A stretch of DNA of 64,000 bases from an uncultured Chlamydiae bacterium (lineage in GTDB: Bacteria; Chlamydiota; Chlamydiia; Chlamydiales; SM23-39), in assembly GCA_903893545.1 (NCBI GenBank), contig CAITMJ010000018.1:1-64000 (forward strand). Reading direction: 5' to 3'. The notes below the pieces were generated by a model. That model saw nothing but the letters and a program-made list of their open reading frames with translations, was not told the DNA's origin and searched no databases. Each line of letters starts with the position of its first letter. Within the stretch, counting starts at the first letter, position 1. A program made the position numbers and the translations under genes. Of this stretch, positions 31,991-41,574 are shown piece after piece.

Positions 31991-32937
31991 TCGATTCCCT
32001 CGTGGCTGAGCCACCGTTCGGCGTCTAGCGCCGCCATGCATCCCGTCCCTGCAGCAGAAACCGCTTGCCGATAGGTCGGATCTTGTACATCACCACAGGC
32101 AAAGACGCCATGAACGCTCGTATTCGTCGATCCACTTTTTACGACAATATAGCCTGCTGGGTTGAGTTTGAGCTGTCCTTCCAAAAAGCCGGTATTTGGC
32201 TGATGTCCTATTGCAAAGAAAACGCCACCTGCAGCTCTCTCTTCTACTTTTTCAGTGACGAGATTCTTGAGCCGGACTTTTCTAACCACTTGATCCCCTT
32301 CGATTTTTTCAATGGCCGAATTCCAAAGAAGCTCAATCTTAGGGTGTTTTAGCGCTCGTGCAGCCATGATTTTTGACGCCCTGAGTTCATCTCGGCGGTG
32401 GACGATATAAACACGGCTTGCGTATTTTGTCAAAAAGATTGCCTCTTCGACAGCGCTGTCGCCTCCTCCGATGACAAAAAGAGGTTGGTTGCGAAAGATT
32501 GGCGCAGCTCCATCGCAAACAGCGCAAGCAGTTACGCCCTTTTGCCAAAATTGATCATCGCCAGCTCCATCGATCTCCAGCCGTTTTGCAGTCGCTCCTG
32601 TAGCGATAATCACCGATTCTGCTTGAACGACTGTCTTGCTACCCCGCACGGTAAATGGCCGTTTTGAAAAATCGACGCTCTCGACATCTTCTGTGAGAAT
32701 TTTCGTATCGAAACGGATCGCCTGTTTGCGAAATGCTTCCATGAGTTCGGGACCCAAAATTCCATCGGGAAACCCGGGATAATTTTCCACTTCTGTGGTC
32801 GTCATCAATTGTCCGCCTGCGGGCCCCGCCATAAAACCTTCGAATAAAAGCGGATGTAGATTTGCCCTTGCCGCATAGATCGCCGCTGTATAACCAGCAG
32901 GACCAGAGCCGATGATGACCAATTTTCGTTTTTCCAT
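31987..32937 (-). CDS. trxB: Thioredoxin-disulfide reductase
   Basis: TrxB uses NADPH and FAD to reduce thioredoxin. FAD binding: [20 protein letters not shown]. Redox site: [20 protein letters not shown], where the usual CATC is CAVC. NADPH site: [16 protein letters not shown]. The C-terminal FAD loop is [20 protein letters not shown]. At 316 residues it is of normal length. It is coupled to the outer-membrane protein gene by a TTGA overlap. Confidence 0.95.
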   Translation of the reverse strand: MEKRKLVIIGSGPAGYTAAIYAARANLHPLLFEGFMAGPAGGQLMTTTEVENYPGFPDGILGPELMEAFRKQAIRFDTKILTEDVESVDFSKRPFTVRGSKTVVQAESVIIATGATAKRLEIDGAGDDQFWQKGVTACAVCDGAAPIFRNQPLFVIGGGDSAVEEAIFLTKYASRVYIVHRRDELRASKIMAARALKHPKIELLWNSAIEKIEGDQVVRKVRLKNLVTEKVEERAAGGVFFAIGHQPNTGFLEGQLKLNPAGYIVVKSGSTNTSVHGVFACGDVQDPTYRQAVSAAGTGCMAALDAERWLSHEGID

Positions 32938-33025
32938 GACTACCTAAAAAATTGAAGAGATTCTTATAGAATCTACACCTTCGACTCTTTTTTTTGGAAG
33001 GTTAGAAATTTGTGGTAAAAAGAAA

Positions 33026-33838
33026 TTATTTCTGGAATTCGCGCGATTTTCGCATCGCCGCTTCGAGAACTAAATGGAACTGTTTTTCCATTTCGTGTTT
33101 GGCCATCACATCAAGGCCTGTTTGGGTAATGCCATTTGGCGTTGCGATTTGTGCAATGAGATCAGTCGGCATCTGCCCTTTTAAGATGAGCTGAGAAGCC
33201 CCGGCAAAGACTTGCGCGGCCATTTTGAGCGCCTCTTGGTAGGATAGGCCCCCTTGTTCTCCAAAGCGAGCCATCGCCTCGATAAGGCAAAAGACAAACC
33301 CCGGGCCGCTGCCCGCCATTGCAGTGGTTCGATCGCAAAGATCTTCTTTTACTTCGGCAATCTGCCCAAGCGATGAAAAAAGAAGGTGGGTGATACTTTT
33401 AAATTCAGAACTGACCCCCGGGCCATAGGTGAGGATCGTCATCCCCTCCATCACAGAAGAGGCGATGTTCGGCATGGCGCGGACCATTTGAATCTCTTGG
33501 CCTAGATGCTTTTGGTAGAAAGCAATGGGTTTTCCGGCAATGATGGTAATGAGCTTCTTCCCTTCCAGGTTGCCCATGCCTTTGAGCTCCAAAAGAGCCG
33601 TTTCGGCTTGCTGCGGCCGCATGCAGAGGAAAATCAGATCGCTCTTTTCGACTAAATTCGGAAGGCCTGTCGCCGTAATGCCGAATTTTTGCTCGTTTTC
33701 CTTCATTTTAGCTCGGTCGCGGCGAAGAAAAAGAACCTGAGAGCGAGGGATGATTTTTGCTCTATCTAGGGCCGAAAAAATGACTTGTGCCATGTGACCG
33801 AAGCCCATAAAGCCAATGTGATAGTCGCTCATCCGCAT
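33026..33838 (-). CDS. proC: Pyrroline-5-carboxylate reductase
   Basis: ProC makes proline from pyrroline-5-carboxylate with NAD(P)H. The nucleotide-binding motif is HIGFMGFGHMAQVIFSALDR, followed by SDLIFLCMRPQQAETALLEL and MVRAMPNIASSVMEGMTIL (typical RxMPN). The C-terminal dimer/active-site region is TAMAGSGPGFVFCLIEAMAR. It has 270 residues, normal. The only atypical point is some drift in the C-terminal helix after GITQTGLDVM. It stands alone between trxB and the carrier-like gene. Confidence 0.92.
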   Translation of the reverse strand: MRMSDYHIGFMGFGHMAQVIFSALDRAKIIPRSQVLFLRRDRAKMKENEQKFGITATGLPNLVEKSDLIFLCMRPQQAETALLELKGMGNLEGKKLITIIAGKPIAFYQKHLGQEIQMVRAMPNIASSVMEGMTILTYGPGVSSEFKSITHLLFSSLGQIAEVKEDLCDRTTAMAGSGPGFVFCLIEAMARFGEQGGLSYQEALKMAAQVFAGASQLILKGQMPTDLIAQIATPNGITQTGLDVMAKHEMEKQFHLVLEAAMRKSREFQK

Positions 33839-33934
33839 AATCTTCTTGTATATATAAGAAAAACCCCTTTTTCAGATAGTAAAAAATCCCTGCTGAAGTA
33901 AAATGACTGGTACAAACTTAAAGGGTATCTATAA

Positions 33935-36718
33935 TTGAAGCATTTTTTTCGAAAGCTCTTTAGCATTTATCAGGGAGAAAGCTCCCATGCGCTCCGCTTT
34001 GTCCGTCTGGCAATTCTTTGGGCTTTTGGCAGTTCTTGCTTAGACACTCTTTCTGACGGCCTTTTCCTCGAAAAGATCGGCGCAGTCCACTTACCCCGTG
34101 CATATTGCCTGATCGCCATCGGGATGATCGGCATGTCGACCATCGTCCTCTATGCTTTAAGGCGCACGAGTCCCTATAGAATTCTGATCATAGCCCTCTC
34201 TTTTGGCATGCTGCTCTGCGGAACCGCCGCGTTTTTCGTCATGAGTTCGCCCCCCGACTGGTATTGGTATTTCCTCAAAATCTCTTCAAGGATGTTTTTT
34301 GCAGTCATGCTCGCTGTGAGCTGGACCTTTACCGACCAATACCACGACCTCCAAGACGCAAAACGGGTCTATTCGCTCTATAGCGCCGCCTATTTCTGCG
34401 GGACGATCGTCTCCGGCTCGATGATCAATTTATTCCTTGACCAAATCGGATTTTCGGGCCTGCTCATCTTGGCACTCCTTTCCATCGCCTCTAGCATGTG
34501 GGTCGCTCGCGGCATTGCCTTTCAGGCCAAGGCAATACTCGATGACAGCGTCGAAGGGGTCTTTTCCGAGAGCCGCAGCTCTTTTTCGTCGGTAGTTCGG
34601 CTAATCCTCAACTCCCGTTTTGCCATCACTCTTCTGCTCCTCAGCCTCTTTATCCAGCTCCTTTGGACAACAACTGAATTTAACTATATGGAGAGCGTGG
34701 CGGCCCACTTCCAAGGGAAAGAACACCAAATCACCGAGTTTCTCGGAAAATGGCGCGCTTGGATCTCCTCTTGCAATATCCTCGTTAGCATTTTTCTCTA
34801 CAGCCGCGTGGTGCGCCGTGCAGGGCTGCAAAATGCAGTTCTTATCACCCCGCTCTTTTATCTCGGCGTCTACTCCTTTTGGGTTTGGAACGACTCGATG
34901 ATGTTAGCAGTCCTCGGCCTTGTCGCCGTCGATGGAGTCCTCTTCACCGTCGAAGATAACTGCTTTAACCTCCTCTCAAATGCGGTTCCGACAAAACTCC
35001 GATCGAGAGTCCGGATCATCAACGATTCTTTTTTTGAACCGATCGGCATGCTCCTCTCCGCTCTACTCCTCTTCTGCGTCGATACCGGCGGCGGCAAATG
35101 GCTTGGGGCTTGCCTGACGATCTTTGCTCTTGCCCTAACACTGGCCATCCGCGCTATCTATTCCAAATCAATCCTGACCAACCTCAAAGAAAATGCGGTC
35201 CATTTTCGGCGAACAATCCGGTCATGGTTCTCCTCTTTGACCCGGCGCGAGCAAAAAGAGGCCAAGCACGGCATCCTCCAGTCTCTAGAAACTGGGCCAG
35301 AAGAAAGCCGCCTTTTGGCCGTCGATGGACTTCTTCAACTCGGAGACTCCTCTTCGATTCTCCCAATTCTCGATGCTGCAGAGCGCTTTGGAACAGTCTC
35401 AAAAATCCACTTTCTCCGCCTTCTCGACAACAGCGCATTTGGGAGCGATTCGAGGGTTCTCGAAACCATCGATCGCTGGGCTGACGCCTCCGAATCGCAA
35501 GAGCTCTCCAAGTGGGCCAACTTCTATCTTGCAAAAAGAGGACTTCATCATCCAGAAAAGGTCGAGGACGACCTCGACCATCCCGATCTACTCCTCCGAG
35601 GCGCTGCGATCCTGACGATGAAAAAATCGCTTGCCAATCCAACTCTAGAATACGCCGCCTTAAACCGAACAATTGCAGCCAAAAAACTCGACCTCATGCT
35701 CAAATCGTCCCGCATCGATGAAATCAGCATGGCGCTCGATATCCTCGCTGAAGACACCTCCATCGAAGCGGCTGAAACAGCACTTGCTTACCTATCGCAC
35801 GAATCGATCCTCGTTAAAAGAGCCGCTGCGCGCTGCATCGCCCGCCTTGCCGATAAGCGATTTGGAAGGCACGCCCCTCGCATGCTCGAAGAGCTCGAAT
35901 CGGCCCGCGACAACGCATTTCGCCTCCATCTCCTCGATGCGCTCGGCTCTATCGCCGATACGACGACCATTAAAGAAATCCTCAAAGCATGCGTCCACTT
36001 CCGGCCGAATGAGCGAAGAAAAGCGGAAAAGATCATCGTCCAAATGGGACTGAAAACCGTTCCCCTTCTCTTGACCTTGACCAAAGACATCGCCCTCCCT
36101 GAAAGAGCGCGTATTTTAGCGGGAAAAATCCTCTCCCATTTAGCGTTGCCCCAGCTACAGGCTAACCTCATCGATATCCTCGATATCGAAATCGAACGGG
36201 CCTATTTTTATTTCTATTTTGCCCACACGATCCGAAAGCACTACCCTCTCTATGATCTCGAAATGCTCCAGAGCGCGCTCCTTGCCGGTTACCAGTCGGT
36301 CATCGACTTCATCATCCACCTTCTCGGCGCTGCTGGATCTTTGGAAGACCCTGAGCTCCTCGTCAGAGCTCTACATAGTAAGAATGAAAAAGTTCACTCC
36401 AATGCCGTTGAAAGCTTGGAAAAAACCTGCGATATCCGCATCTTCCGACTCATTGCGCCGCTTGTCGATGACCTTCCACTCGAAGAGAAAATGGCCGCCT
36501 GCATGCGTTGGGAAGGAGACTTCTTAAAACTGACTCTTGCAGAACTTCTCGACAAACTCCAGCGCTCTCCCGCTCTTTTTGATAAAATCGTCGCTTGTCG
36601 TTTAAAAGCGAAACTCCAAATGCCCGGCTGGAGACAAACGCTCCGCGATCAAATGAAACAGTCGGACGAATCGTTTCACCAATTTGCTTATGAGTTGCTA
36701 GAACATGAAAGCCCTTAG
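33935..36718 (+). CDS. Carrier-like membrane protein fused to HEAT-like repeats (927 aa)
   Basis: The start is TTG 33935. The first 400 residues hold about 11-12 transmembrane helices arranged like the NTT/MFS superfold (for example FVRLAILWAFGSSCLDTLSD, FFAVMLAVSWTFTDQYHDLQ, TKLRSRVRIINDSFFEPIGM). The C-terminal 500 residues are helical repeats, with pieces such as VDGLLQLGDSSSILPILDAA and LARRLAD-type units, consistent with HEAT repeats. Chlamydiota carry related nucleotide-transporter-like/HEAT fusions. Whether this one transports anything is unknown; it might sense a ligand. It overlaps the cyclic-nucleotide-binding gene by 14 bp. Confidence 0.72.
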   Translation: MKHFFRKLFSIYQGESSHALRFVRLAILWAFGSSCLDTLSDGLFLEKIGAVHLPRAYCLIAIGMIGMSTIVLYALRRTSPYRILIIALSFGMLLCGTAAFFVMSSPPDWYWYFLKISSRMFFAVMLAVSWTFTDQYHDLQDAKRVYSLYSAAYFCGTIVSGSMINLFLDQIGFSGLLILALLSIASSMWVARGIAFQAKAILDDSVEGVFSESRSSFSSVVRLILNSRFAITLLLLSLFIQLLWTTTEFNYMESVAAHFQGKEHQITEFLGKWRAWISSCNILVSIFLYSRVVRRAGLQNAVLITPLFYLGVYSFWVWNDSMMLAVLGLVAVDGVLFTVEDNCFNLLSNAVPTKLRSRVRIINDSFFEPIGMLLSALLLFCVDTGGGKWLGACLTIFALALTLAIRAIYSKSILTNLKENAVHFRRTIRSWFSSLTRREQKEAKHGILQSLETGPEESRLLAVDGLLQLGDSSSILPILDAAERFGTVSKIHFLRLLDNSAFGSDSRVLETIDRWADASESQELSKWANFYLAKRGLHHPEKVEDDLDHPDLLLRGAAILTMKKSLANPTLEYAALNRTIAAKKLDLMLKSSRIDEISMALDILAEDTSIEAAETALAYLSHESILVKRAAARCIARLADKRFGRHAPRMLEELESARDNAFRLHLLDALGSIADTTTIKEILKACVHFRPNERRKAEKIIVQMGLKTVPLLLTLTKDIALPERARILAGKILSHLALPQLQANLIDILDIEIERAYFYFYFAHTIRKHYPLYDLEMLQSALLAGYQSVIDFIIHLLGAAGSLEDPELLVRALHSKNEKVHSNAVESLEKTCDIRIFRLIAPLVDDLPLEEKMAACMRWEGDFLKLTLAELLDKLQRSPALFDKIVACRLKAKLQMPGWRQTLRDQMKQSDESFHQFAYELLEHESP

Positions 36719-37148
36719 TCTCATTGAAAAAGCTTTTTTCTTGAAAAAAGTACGCATCTTCTCCGAACTCGATTTTGAGCTTTTGCTCTCGATTGCAGAA
36801 AAAATGCACGACGACGATTACGACGCGCAGGAAAAAGTCTTTACAAACGGCCAAGTCGCCAACCGGATCTACCTCATTGCACAAGGGACCGTACAACTCA
36901 GCGATCCGCGGATGAAACCGCTCATCGATCTCTCTGCTGGCGAATTTTTTGGCGACGAATCGCTCTTCAACGACGCTCCCCGCTCTTACACGGCCATCTG
37001 CAAGACAGACGCGCTCCTTTTGACCCTCTCTAGAAGCCACCTTCTCTCGGTGATTTCCGAATGCCCCTCTGTCGCCGTTTCGCTCCTGCAATCCTATGCC
37101 CATGCGCTCCCCTGCCGTTTCCTAAAAATGGGAGCATCCATTTTATGA
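36705..37148 (+). CDS. Cyclic-nucleotide-binding-domain protein
   Basis: This 147-residue protein is essentially one cNMP-binding fold. IFSELDFELLLSIAEKMHDD and EKVFTNGQVANRIYLIAQGT are the first strands. The phosphate-binding cassette is AGEFFGDESLFNDAPRSYTA; the usual Glu is Asp-Glu here and the PR-x-A is PRSYT, so ligand choice is uncertain. There is no DNA-binding domain, so it is a sensor subunit, not a CRP-type regulator. It lies in an operon with the HEAT/carrier protein and the HAMP protein, overlapping both. Confidence 0.85.
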   Translation: MKALSLIEKAFFLKKVRIFSELDFELLLSIAEKMHDDDYDAQEKVFTNGQVANRIYLIAQGTVQLSDPRMKPLIDLSAGEFFGDESLFNDAPRSYTAICKTDALLLTLSRSHLLSVISECPSVAVSLLQSYAHALPCRFLKMGASIL

Positions 37149-38401
37149 AGATTCGAACGCGCTTGCTTCTCTTTCTTCTCCCTACCCTTATCACCAGCAT
37201 CGCGCTCATCTCTATTTTCCTCTCTTACAAGTGGTATGAAGAGATCGTCGAAAGCTTTAAAACTCGTCTTAAATCTGCAGTGGTCAGCGTCGCTGCGATA
37301 AATCCACAAGAAGACCAACTCTCCCGCATTGCCAAAGAACTAAACCTCGAAAATCTCTATTTCATCCCCCTCTCCTCCATCCCTACCCATCTCGACCCTA
37401 AGGAAGCCCATATTTCCTCTTCCAATGGCAAGCAAATCACAGGTTATGCGCCGATCTTCAATGCCCAAGGAGAACTCCAAGGAGTGATGGCAGCAGACGT
37501 AAACGTCAATCTCATTGAAAAAAAATTCCAAGATAGCGTGATTCTCGTCGTCATCAGCGCAGGGCTTACCATCGCGCTCATGGTTGCAACGCTCTACCTC
37601 ATCGCCGGAAAACTCTCCCGTCCCATCCAACGACTCAATAACTCAGCGCTGGCCATCGCAGCCGGTCACTACGGCGAATCCCTCTCATTGCAAGGACCTA
37701 AAGAAATCACCGAACTTGCCAACACCCTCAACACCATGAGCGAGTGCCTCCTTGAGAATATCAATCGCCTCAAAGAAAATTCGCTTCTTCGCGAGCGAAT
37801 GTACGGAGAATACGAGTGTGCCATGATGCTCCAGCACCTCATGCTGCAAAAAAACATCGACGACTGTAGATCTGATGCAGTTGCCGTCAAGTCCCTGACC
37901 CTCTTTTCCGATAGCCCGCGAGGCCTTCTTCTCGATTTTCCAAAATCTGAACGGCCCGACCTCTTTCATATCCATATCGCCGAGGCCGAGGACGACGGCT
38001 TTGAGGGAATGTATGAGCTCCTCACCCAATATAAGCACTCCCCTGAAGCCCATAAACAGACCTCACTCACCTTTGACCGGGCGACCTCGATCTTCCAGTC
38101 CCAAGGCCCCCATTCCCCCCTTTTCTGGTCGCTCGACCATAAGCGCTACCTCGAGCCAAGGGACTCCCTCATCCAGCTCGAATCAGGGGATTTCTTCTTC
38201 CTCTTCAATGAAGGGCTCCTCCGCCTCTTTAAAGGACCAAAAGCTATCCAGGACCTCATCGCCAAGGTATTGAAGATCTTTGCCCAGGACGGGCTAGAAA
38301 CGACAGCCTCAATGCTCCAAAAAGAGCTCTCCTTTGCCGCCAAGAGAAAAGAGCTAGCTGAGGATATCCACCTCCTCTGCTTCCAGATCTTAAATCCCTA
38401 A
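37145..38401 (+). CDS. HAMP-domain membrane protein with PP2C/SpoIIE-like C-terminus
   Basis: The start at ATG 37145 overlaps the previous stop (ATGA). The 418-residue product has an N-terminal membrane helix (TRLLLFLLPTLITSIALISI), a periplasmic region of about 120 residues, a second helix (VILVVISAGLTIALMVATLY) and a HAMP domain (KLSRPIQRLNNSALAIAAGH). The C-terminal half (SGDFFFLFNEGLLRLFKGPK) resembles a PP2C/SpoIIE phosphatase end, but the metal-binding aspartates at its start are not apparent. It is similar in design to chlamydial RsbU. A role in sigma-factor control or signal transduction is inferred. Confidence 0.72.
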   Translation: MKIRTRLLLFLLPTLITSIALISIFLSYKWYEEIVESFKTRLKSAVVSVAAINPQEDQLSRIAKELNLENLYFIPLSSIPTHLDPKEAHISSSNGKQITGYAPIFNAQGELQGVMAADVNVNLIEKKFQDSVILVVISAGLTIALMVATLYLIAGKLSRPIQRLNNSALAIAAGHYGESLSLQGPKEITELANTLNTMSECLLENINRLKENSLLRERMYGEYECAMMLQHLMLQKNIDDCRSDAVAVKSLTLFSDSPRGLLLDFPKSERPDLFHIHIAEAEDDGFEGMYELLTQYKHSPEAHKQTSLTFDRATSIFQSQGPHSPLFWSLDHKRYLEPRDSLIQLESGDFFFLFNEGLLRLFKGPKAIQDLIAKVLKIFAQDGLETTASMLQKELSFAAKRKELAEDIHLLCFQILNP

Positions 38402-38497
38402 TAATCCCATTAATTCCTTGAATATCGCCATTAACACTGATAATCAACGACTTGCGACTTAATAAAGAAAATAATAACAACTGTACATAAAAAACAA

Positions 38498-38516
38498 ACT
38501 ACTATAAAATAGTAGT
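38498..38516. promoter_or_regulatory. Hairpin/dyad and promoter upstream of the 181-aa protein
   Basis: ACTACTAT (38498-38505) and ATAGTAGT (38509-38516) form a perfect 8-bp dyad with a 3-nt loop. A TATAAT-like box follows at about 38529-38534 and AAGAGG precedes the ATG at 38546. The region 38402-38545 is very AT-rich and otherwise empty. Confidence 0.45.
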
Positions 38517-38545
38517 CGTAATAAATAATATAATAAGAGGAAATT

Positions 38546-39091
38546 ATGATTAACATTAGTGCAATTTTAGAAGCGGGAAAAGATCTCGCAAATAGATTTT
38601 ATACAGCAGCCAAGCCCACAATAGACACTGTAGCGAATAGCGCAGCAGGAATATTTCTCACAAATAGAATTTGCGCAGTAGCCCAATTGGTAATAGGCGG
38701 TACAGCATTTGTGGGATTTAGCACAAAAGCTATTTTAACGGCTCTTGCTTGTCCGTTTTTGGGCGAACAAGAAGCTAGAAGAAGTTTTTATGGGATATCC
38801 TGTTCCTTTCTTTCTGTCCTCAAGGCTGTGAAAAGATTCTTTCACTATGGAAGTGAGAATGGTAAATTTTCATCTGTCTCAGCTCTAGCAGGGAATGCAT
38901 GGAAAGCGTTCAAGTCTCTAGATGAAAATAAAATGGAACGAGCTCGAACATCATTCTCGAGCGGTGCAGCGGTTCTCCGTGCGTGGAAAGTCATGCTGTG
39001 TATAGACGATCCAGCAGACCTAACTTATAAACCAAGAATTTCTCGCGAGATGGTTAGAAAGCCGATGTCTGAAGAAAGTACTGAAGCTTAG
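38546..39091 (+). CDS. Hypothetical protein with hydrophobic segments, candidate host-interaction protein (181 aa)
   Basis: The 181-residue protein starts MINISAILEAGKDLANRFYT and contains hydrophobic stretches at residues about 45-75 (AVAQLVIGGTAFVGFSTKAI, LTALACPFLG). It has a helical, charged second half. There is no signal peptide. Two nearby hydrophobic helices are a general feature of chlamydial inclusion-membrane proteins, but the evidence here is weak. It has an AT-rich promoter of its own and a possible terminator (39109-39132). I recognise no family. Confidence 0.5.
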   Translation: MINISAILEAGKDLANRFYTAAKPTIDTVANSAAGIFLTNRICAVAQLVIGGTAFVGFSTKAILTALACPFLGEQEARRSFYGISCSFLSVLKAVKRFFHYGSENGKFSSVSALAGNAWKAFKSLDENKMERARTSFSSGAAVLRAWKVMLCIDDPADLTYKPRISREMVRKPMSEESTEA

Positions 39092-39108
39092 GAGAAAAGA
39101 GAGGTCGG

Positions 39109-39147
39109 AGAGAGAAGAATTTTAATCTCTCTGCGATCTTATTTTTC
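39109..39147 (+). terminator. Candidate terminator after the 181-aa gene
   Basis: AGAGAGA (39109-39115) pairs with TCTCTCT (39126-39132) as a 7-bp stem with a 10-nt loop. A T-rich run (TTATTTTT) follows at 39139-39146. The stem has no long GC clamp, so it is a modest candidate. Confidence 0.4.
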
Positions 39148-39220
39148 CCTATCGTCTATTGTAATATAACATTAGTTAGTTTATAATAAATATAAACAAA
39201 CAATTTTAAAAGAGATAAAT

Positions 39221-40357
39221 ATGACATCTGAATTAAAGTCATTGCAGCCTTCAGAGAAAACTACCAGCTCCACCGAGGCCTCCTCTCAAGACATACCACC
39301 TATACGAGCCGCCTTAAGGATCATTATCGAAAGCAATACTCCCCATGCCAATAAAGCGTCTACTTTTAATGAATTAAGCCTTCGTTCAAGATCATCTATT
39401 TCACCAGAATCTTTCTTGAGTGGGAGTCTTGCCTCTCCTCTACCGCGAAAACCAATCCCAAGCTCACGCCAACTAGAACAAGAAGCTGACCCAAGGTCTA
39501 GACGAGCGACCTCTCTAGAATCCGCAGACCGGCACTGGATAGAAGACAGAGATCGCCTCGGCACAAGCCCGCTGATTCCACTAGAGAGAAAGCTTACGCC
39601 ACACAGCGAGACCAAACGCAATGCTCTTCAGGCTAAAGCAGACAGTGTTATTGCCCAACAAGAGCAATCTCTAGCACGCAGACAATTGGACCAGTTTACA
39701 AACGACTACGATTTTCAATTAATCCCTGAAGACAAGATCCTTGAGCTTCTTAAATTTTTCAGTCAAAATGTCGCAGACACTCAGAAAATATATCCATCAG
39801 GAATTTTTCTCGCGACAGCGCAGAACGTTTTAAATGCAGTCGAAAGCGTTGCGGCCTTCTTTTTTCTGAAAAAAGGAAAGAATTACACCCGTGTCTTAGA
39901 ATCTTATCGATCTCTTTTAATAGAAAACAAATATCTCGACACAGAAAACCTCATAGCATCAATAGATTTCAAATTCGCTAGAAAAATACTTATAACACAA
40001 CTACAAAACGATTTCTTTTCTATTTCTCAAAACTTATTAAAATACAAACATTTACCAATGATAGACGATGCAACGAAGAAAATAATCGAAGATGCTCTCC
40101 TTGAAGCAATGCAAGACTGTCTAAATCAGATTAAAATATTCCATCCCGATATGGAGATAGAACAATCAAATACACTTTGCCATGCTATAAAACATACGTT
40201 ATTCGATGCTGCAAATCTTTCATTGCGCGGAGAATCGCCGAGTAAATTATGCGGCATTTTACACTCTATTTTTGCTTGCTGTGAAGAGATCATTTCACCA
40301 GAGCTGATCGCTCATTGGAAAGACGATTTCTGCAAAAATCACTTCCAGGCCAAGTGA
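39221..40357 (+). CDS. Hypothetical protein with serine-rich N-terminus (378 aa)
   Basis: The first 150 residues are rich in Ser, Pro, Arg and Lys and look disordered (for example LRSRSSISPESFLSGSLASP). The C-terminal part is helical (YDFQLIPEDKILELLKFFSQ, KIIEDALLEAMQDCLNQIKI) and includes a short hydrophobic stretch (ESVAAFFFLKKGKN). Disordered, Ser-rich N-termini are typical of type III effectors and of chlamydial host-targeted proteins, but there is no specific motif. The gene has its own AT-rich upstream region. It ends 1 bp from the end of the convergent GT92 gene. Confidence 0.45.
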   Translation: MTSELKSLQPSEKTTSSTEASSQDIPPIRAALRIIIESNTPHANKASTFNELSLRSRSSISPESFLSGSLASPLPRKPIPSSRQLEQEADPRSRRATSLESADRHWIEDRDRLGTSPLIPLERKLTPHSETKRNALQAKADSVIAQQEQSLARRQLDQFTNDYDFQLIPEDKILELLKFFSQNVADTQKIYPSGIFLATAQNVLNAVESVAAFFFLKKGKNYTRVLESYRSLLIENKYLDTENLIASIDFKFARKILITQLQNDFFSISQNLLKYKHLPMIDDATKKIIEDALLEAMQDCLNQIKIFHPDMEIEQSNTLCHAIKHTLFDAANLSLRGESPSKLCGILHSIFACCEEIISPELIAHWKDDFCKNHFQAK

Positions 40358-40358
40358 T

Positions 40359-41243
40359 TTAACTCTTCCAAAATTTGTCGTACTCTTTGCGATGATACTT
40401 TTTTAGATAATCTAAAATATCATAATTTTTTTCACGATTAAATTCCCTATAGTGTTGCCACATCGTGCAAGGGTCGGCATCCCTTGGAAGTCTGACTTTA
40501 TGGAAATAATTTTCATCGCGATGCGCATAATGATTGATACGTATGAATTCTGAATGGTTTTTGCTGTCATCAGATTCCAGGTCAAAGCCGTAAAAGGTCA
40601 ACGTCTTTCTCCCATCGCCATCGACATAGAAAAAACCCTCTACAAGGGGACAAAAATGCTGTGACCATAACTGATCAATTTTTGCATACTCAGGCCGAAA
40701 AATACTCTTACCTACAGTATTTCTAGCGTGAGATTTCTTCGAACAGCAGACAAGGCGCGAAAGGAGAGGTTCTCGATCTTTCAAAGTGACATTTGAAGTT
40801 CCAAAATGATGCCAATTGACATAGACACCTGCTACGTGGGAAAACCTTTTTTCTAAGCATTTTGTGATCGATTTATCTTTCATCGGCAAGATGAATTCAT
40901 CTTGATCCAATAGAGTCACCCATTTTGCAACGCCAACAGCTCTTCTCACACCGTCTCGAAACGCTCCGATTTGTTCTTCAGTCCAGTCTGGCTTCTTAGC
41001 GGGCCAATAAAACACCTCGACAAGACCGCTGTCTATATAGGGAGCAAGTTCTGTCTTCCAATCATCTGTACTCGCATCATCATAGAGCCAGAAATGATCC
41101 ACTCCTGCCAATCGGTGATATTCGACCCATTCTTTGATATAGGGCGCGCAGTTGTGAAACATCGAAATAATCGCGAGTTCATAAGCGGAAAGGCCGCTGA
41201 ATAGCAAAAAACTGAAGAAAAAAGATAAGAAGAATCTGCTCAC
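40359..41243 (-). CDS. GT92-family glycosyltransferase with signal peptide (second copy)
   Basis: I choose GTG 41243 as the start because AGAGGA lies a few bases upstream and the product then begins with a clean signal peptide (SRFFLSFFFSFLLFSGLSAY). ATG starts at 41276 and 41291 are alternatives. GT92 motifs: SMFHNCAPYIKEWVEYHRLA, HFWLYDDASTDDW, WVTLLDQDEFILP (DxD-like, here DQDE) and YVNWHHFGTS. It is a clear paralog of the gene at 25191, 14 kb away, and so was dispersed from the glycan island. It stands just beyond acpP. Confidence 0.85.
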   Translation of the reverse strand: MSRFFLSFFFSFLLFSGLSAYELAIISMFHNCAPYIKEWVEYHRLAGVDHFWLYDDASTDDWKTELAPYIDSGLVEVFYWPAKKPDWTEEQIGAFRDGVRRAVGVAKWVTLLDQDEFILPMKDKSITKCLEKRFSHVAGVYVNWHHFGTSNVTLKDREPLLSRLVCCSKKSHARNTVGKSIFRPEYAKIDQLWSQHFCPLVEGFFYVDGDGRKTLTFYGFDLESDDSKNHSEFIRINHYAHRDENYFHKVRLPRDADPCTMWQHYREFNREKNYDILDYLKKYHRKEYDKFWKS

Positions 41244-41307
41244 ACATTCCTCTAGAGAAGTGCTAACAAGGCCCATGAATGAGAGATTCATGAGCCTGAT
41301 CTCGAAC

Positions 41308-41547
41308 TTACGCGTTCACTTTGCGTCTTTCGATATAATCGACAACATCGCCAACTGTTTTGAGCTTCTCTGCATCTTCTTCAGAGATCTCGAAGCCAAA
41401 ACGCTCTTCGAACGTCATGATCAATTCAGTGAGATCTAAAGAATCTGCGTTCAAATCTTCTACGAAAGATTTGTTGAGTGCTACATCAGCAGCATCAACG
41501 CCGAGCTGCTCAATGATAATATCGATGACTTCTTTTTGTATTGACAT
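41308..41547 (-). CDS. acpP: Acyl carrier protein
   Basis: The 79-residue protein carries the fatty acyl chain during synthesis. Ser36 in [20 protein letters not shown] is the phosphopantetheine site (DSL motif), modified by AcpS (30807). The rest ([20 protein letters not shown]) is canonical. It is last in the fabH-fabD-fabG-acpP minus-strand operon, the chlamydial order. Confidence 0.97.
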   Translation of the reverse strand: MSIQKEVIDIIIEQLGVDAADVALNKSFVEDLNADSLDLTELIMTFEERFGFEISEEDAEKLKTVGDVVDYIERRKVNA

Positions 41548-41574
41548 AGTTTCCTTCTCGTGTTTTTTAAAAAT

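Noticed and set aside
35184..35672. A 162-residue antisense frame in the HEAT-repeat gene
   Set aside because: The sense frame is continuous over 927 codons with clear membrane and repeat structure. The antisense frame is Arg-rich and has no signals.
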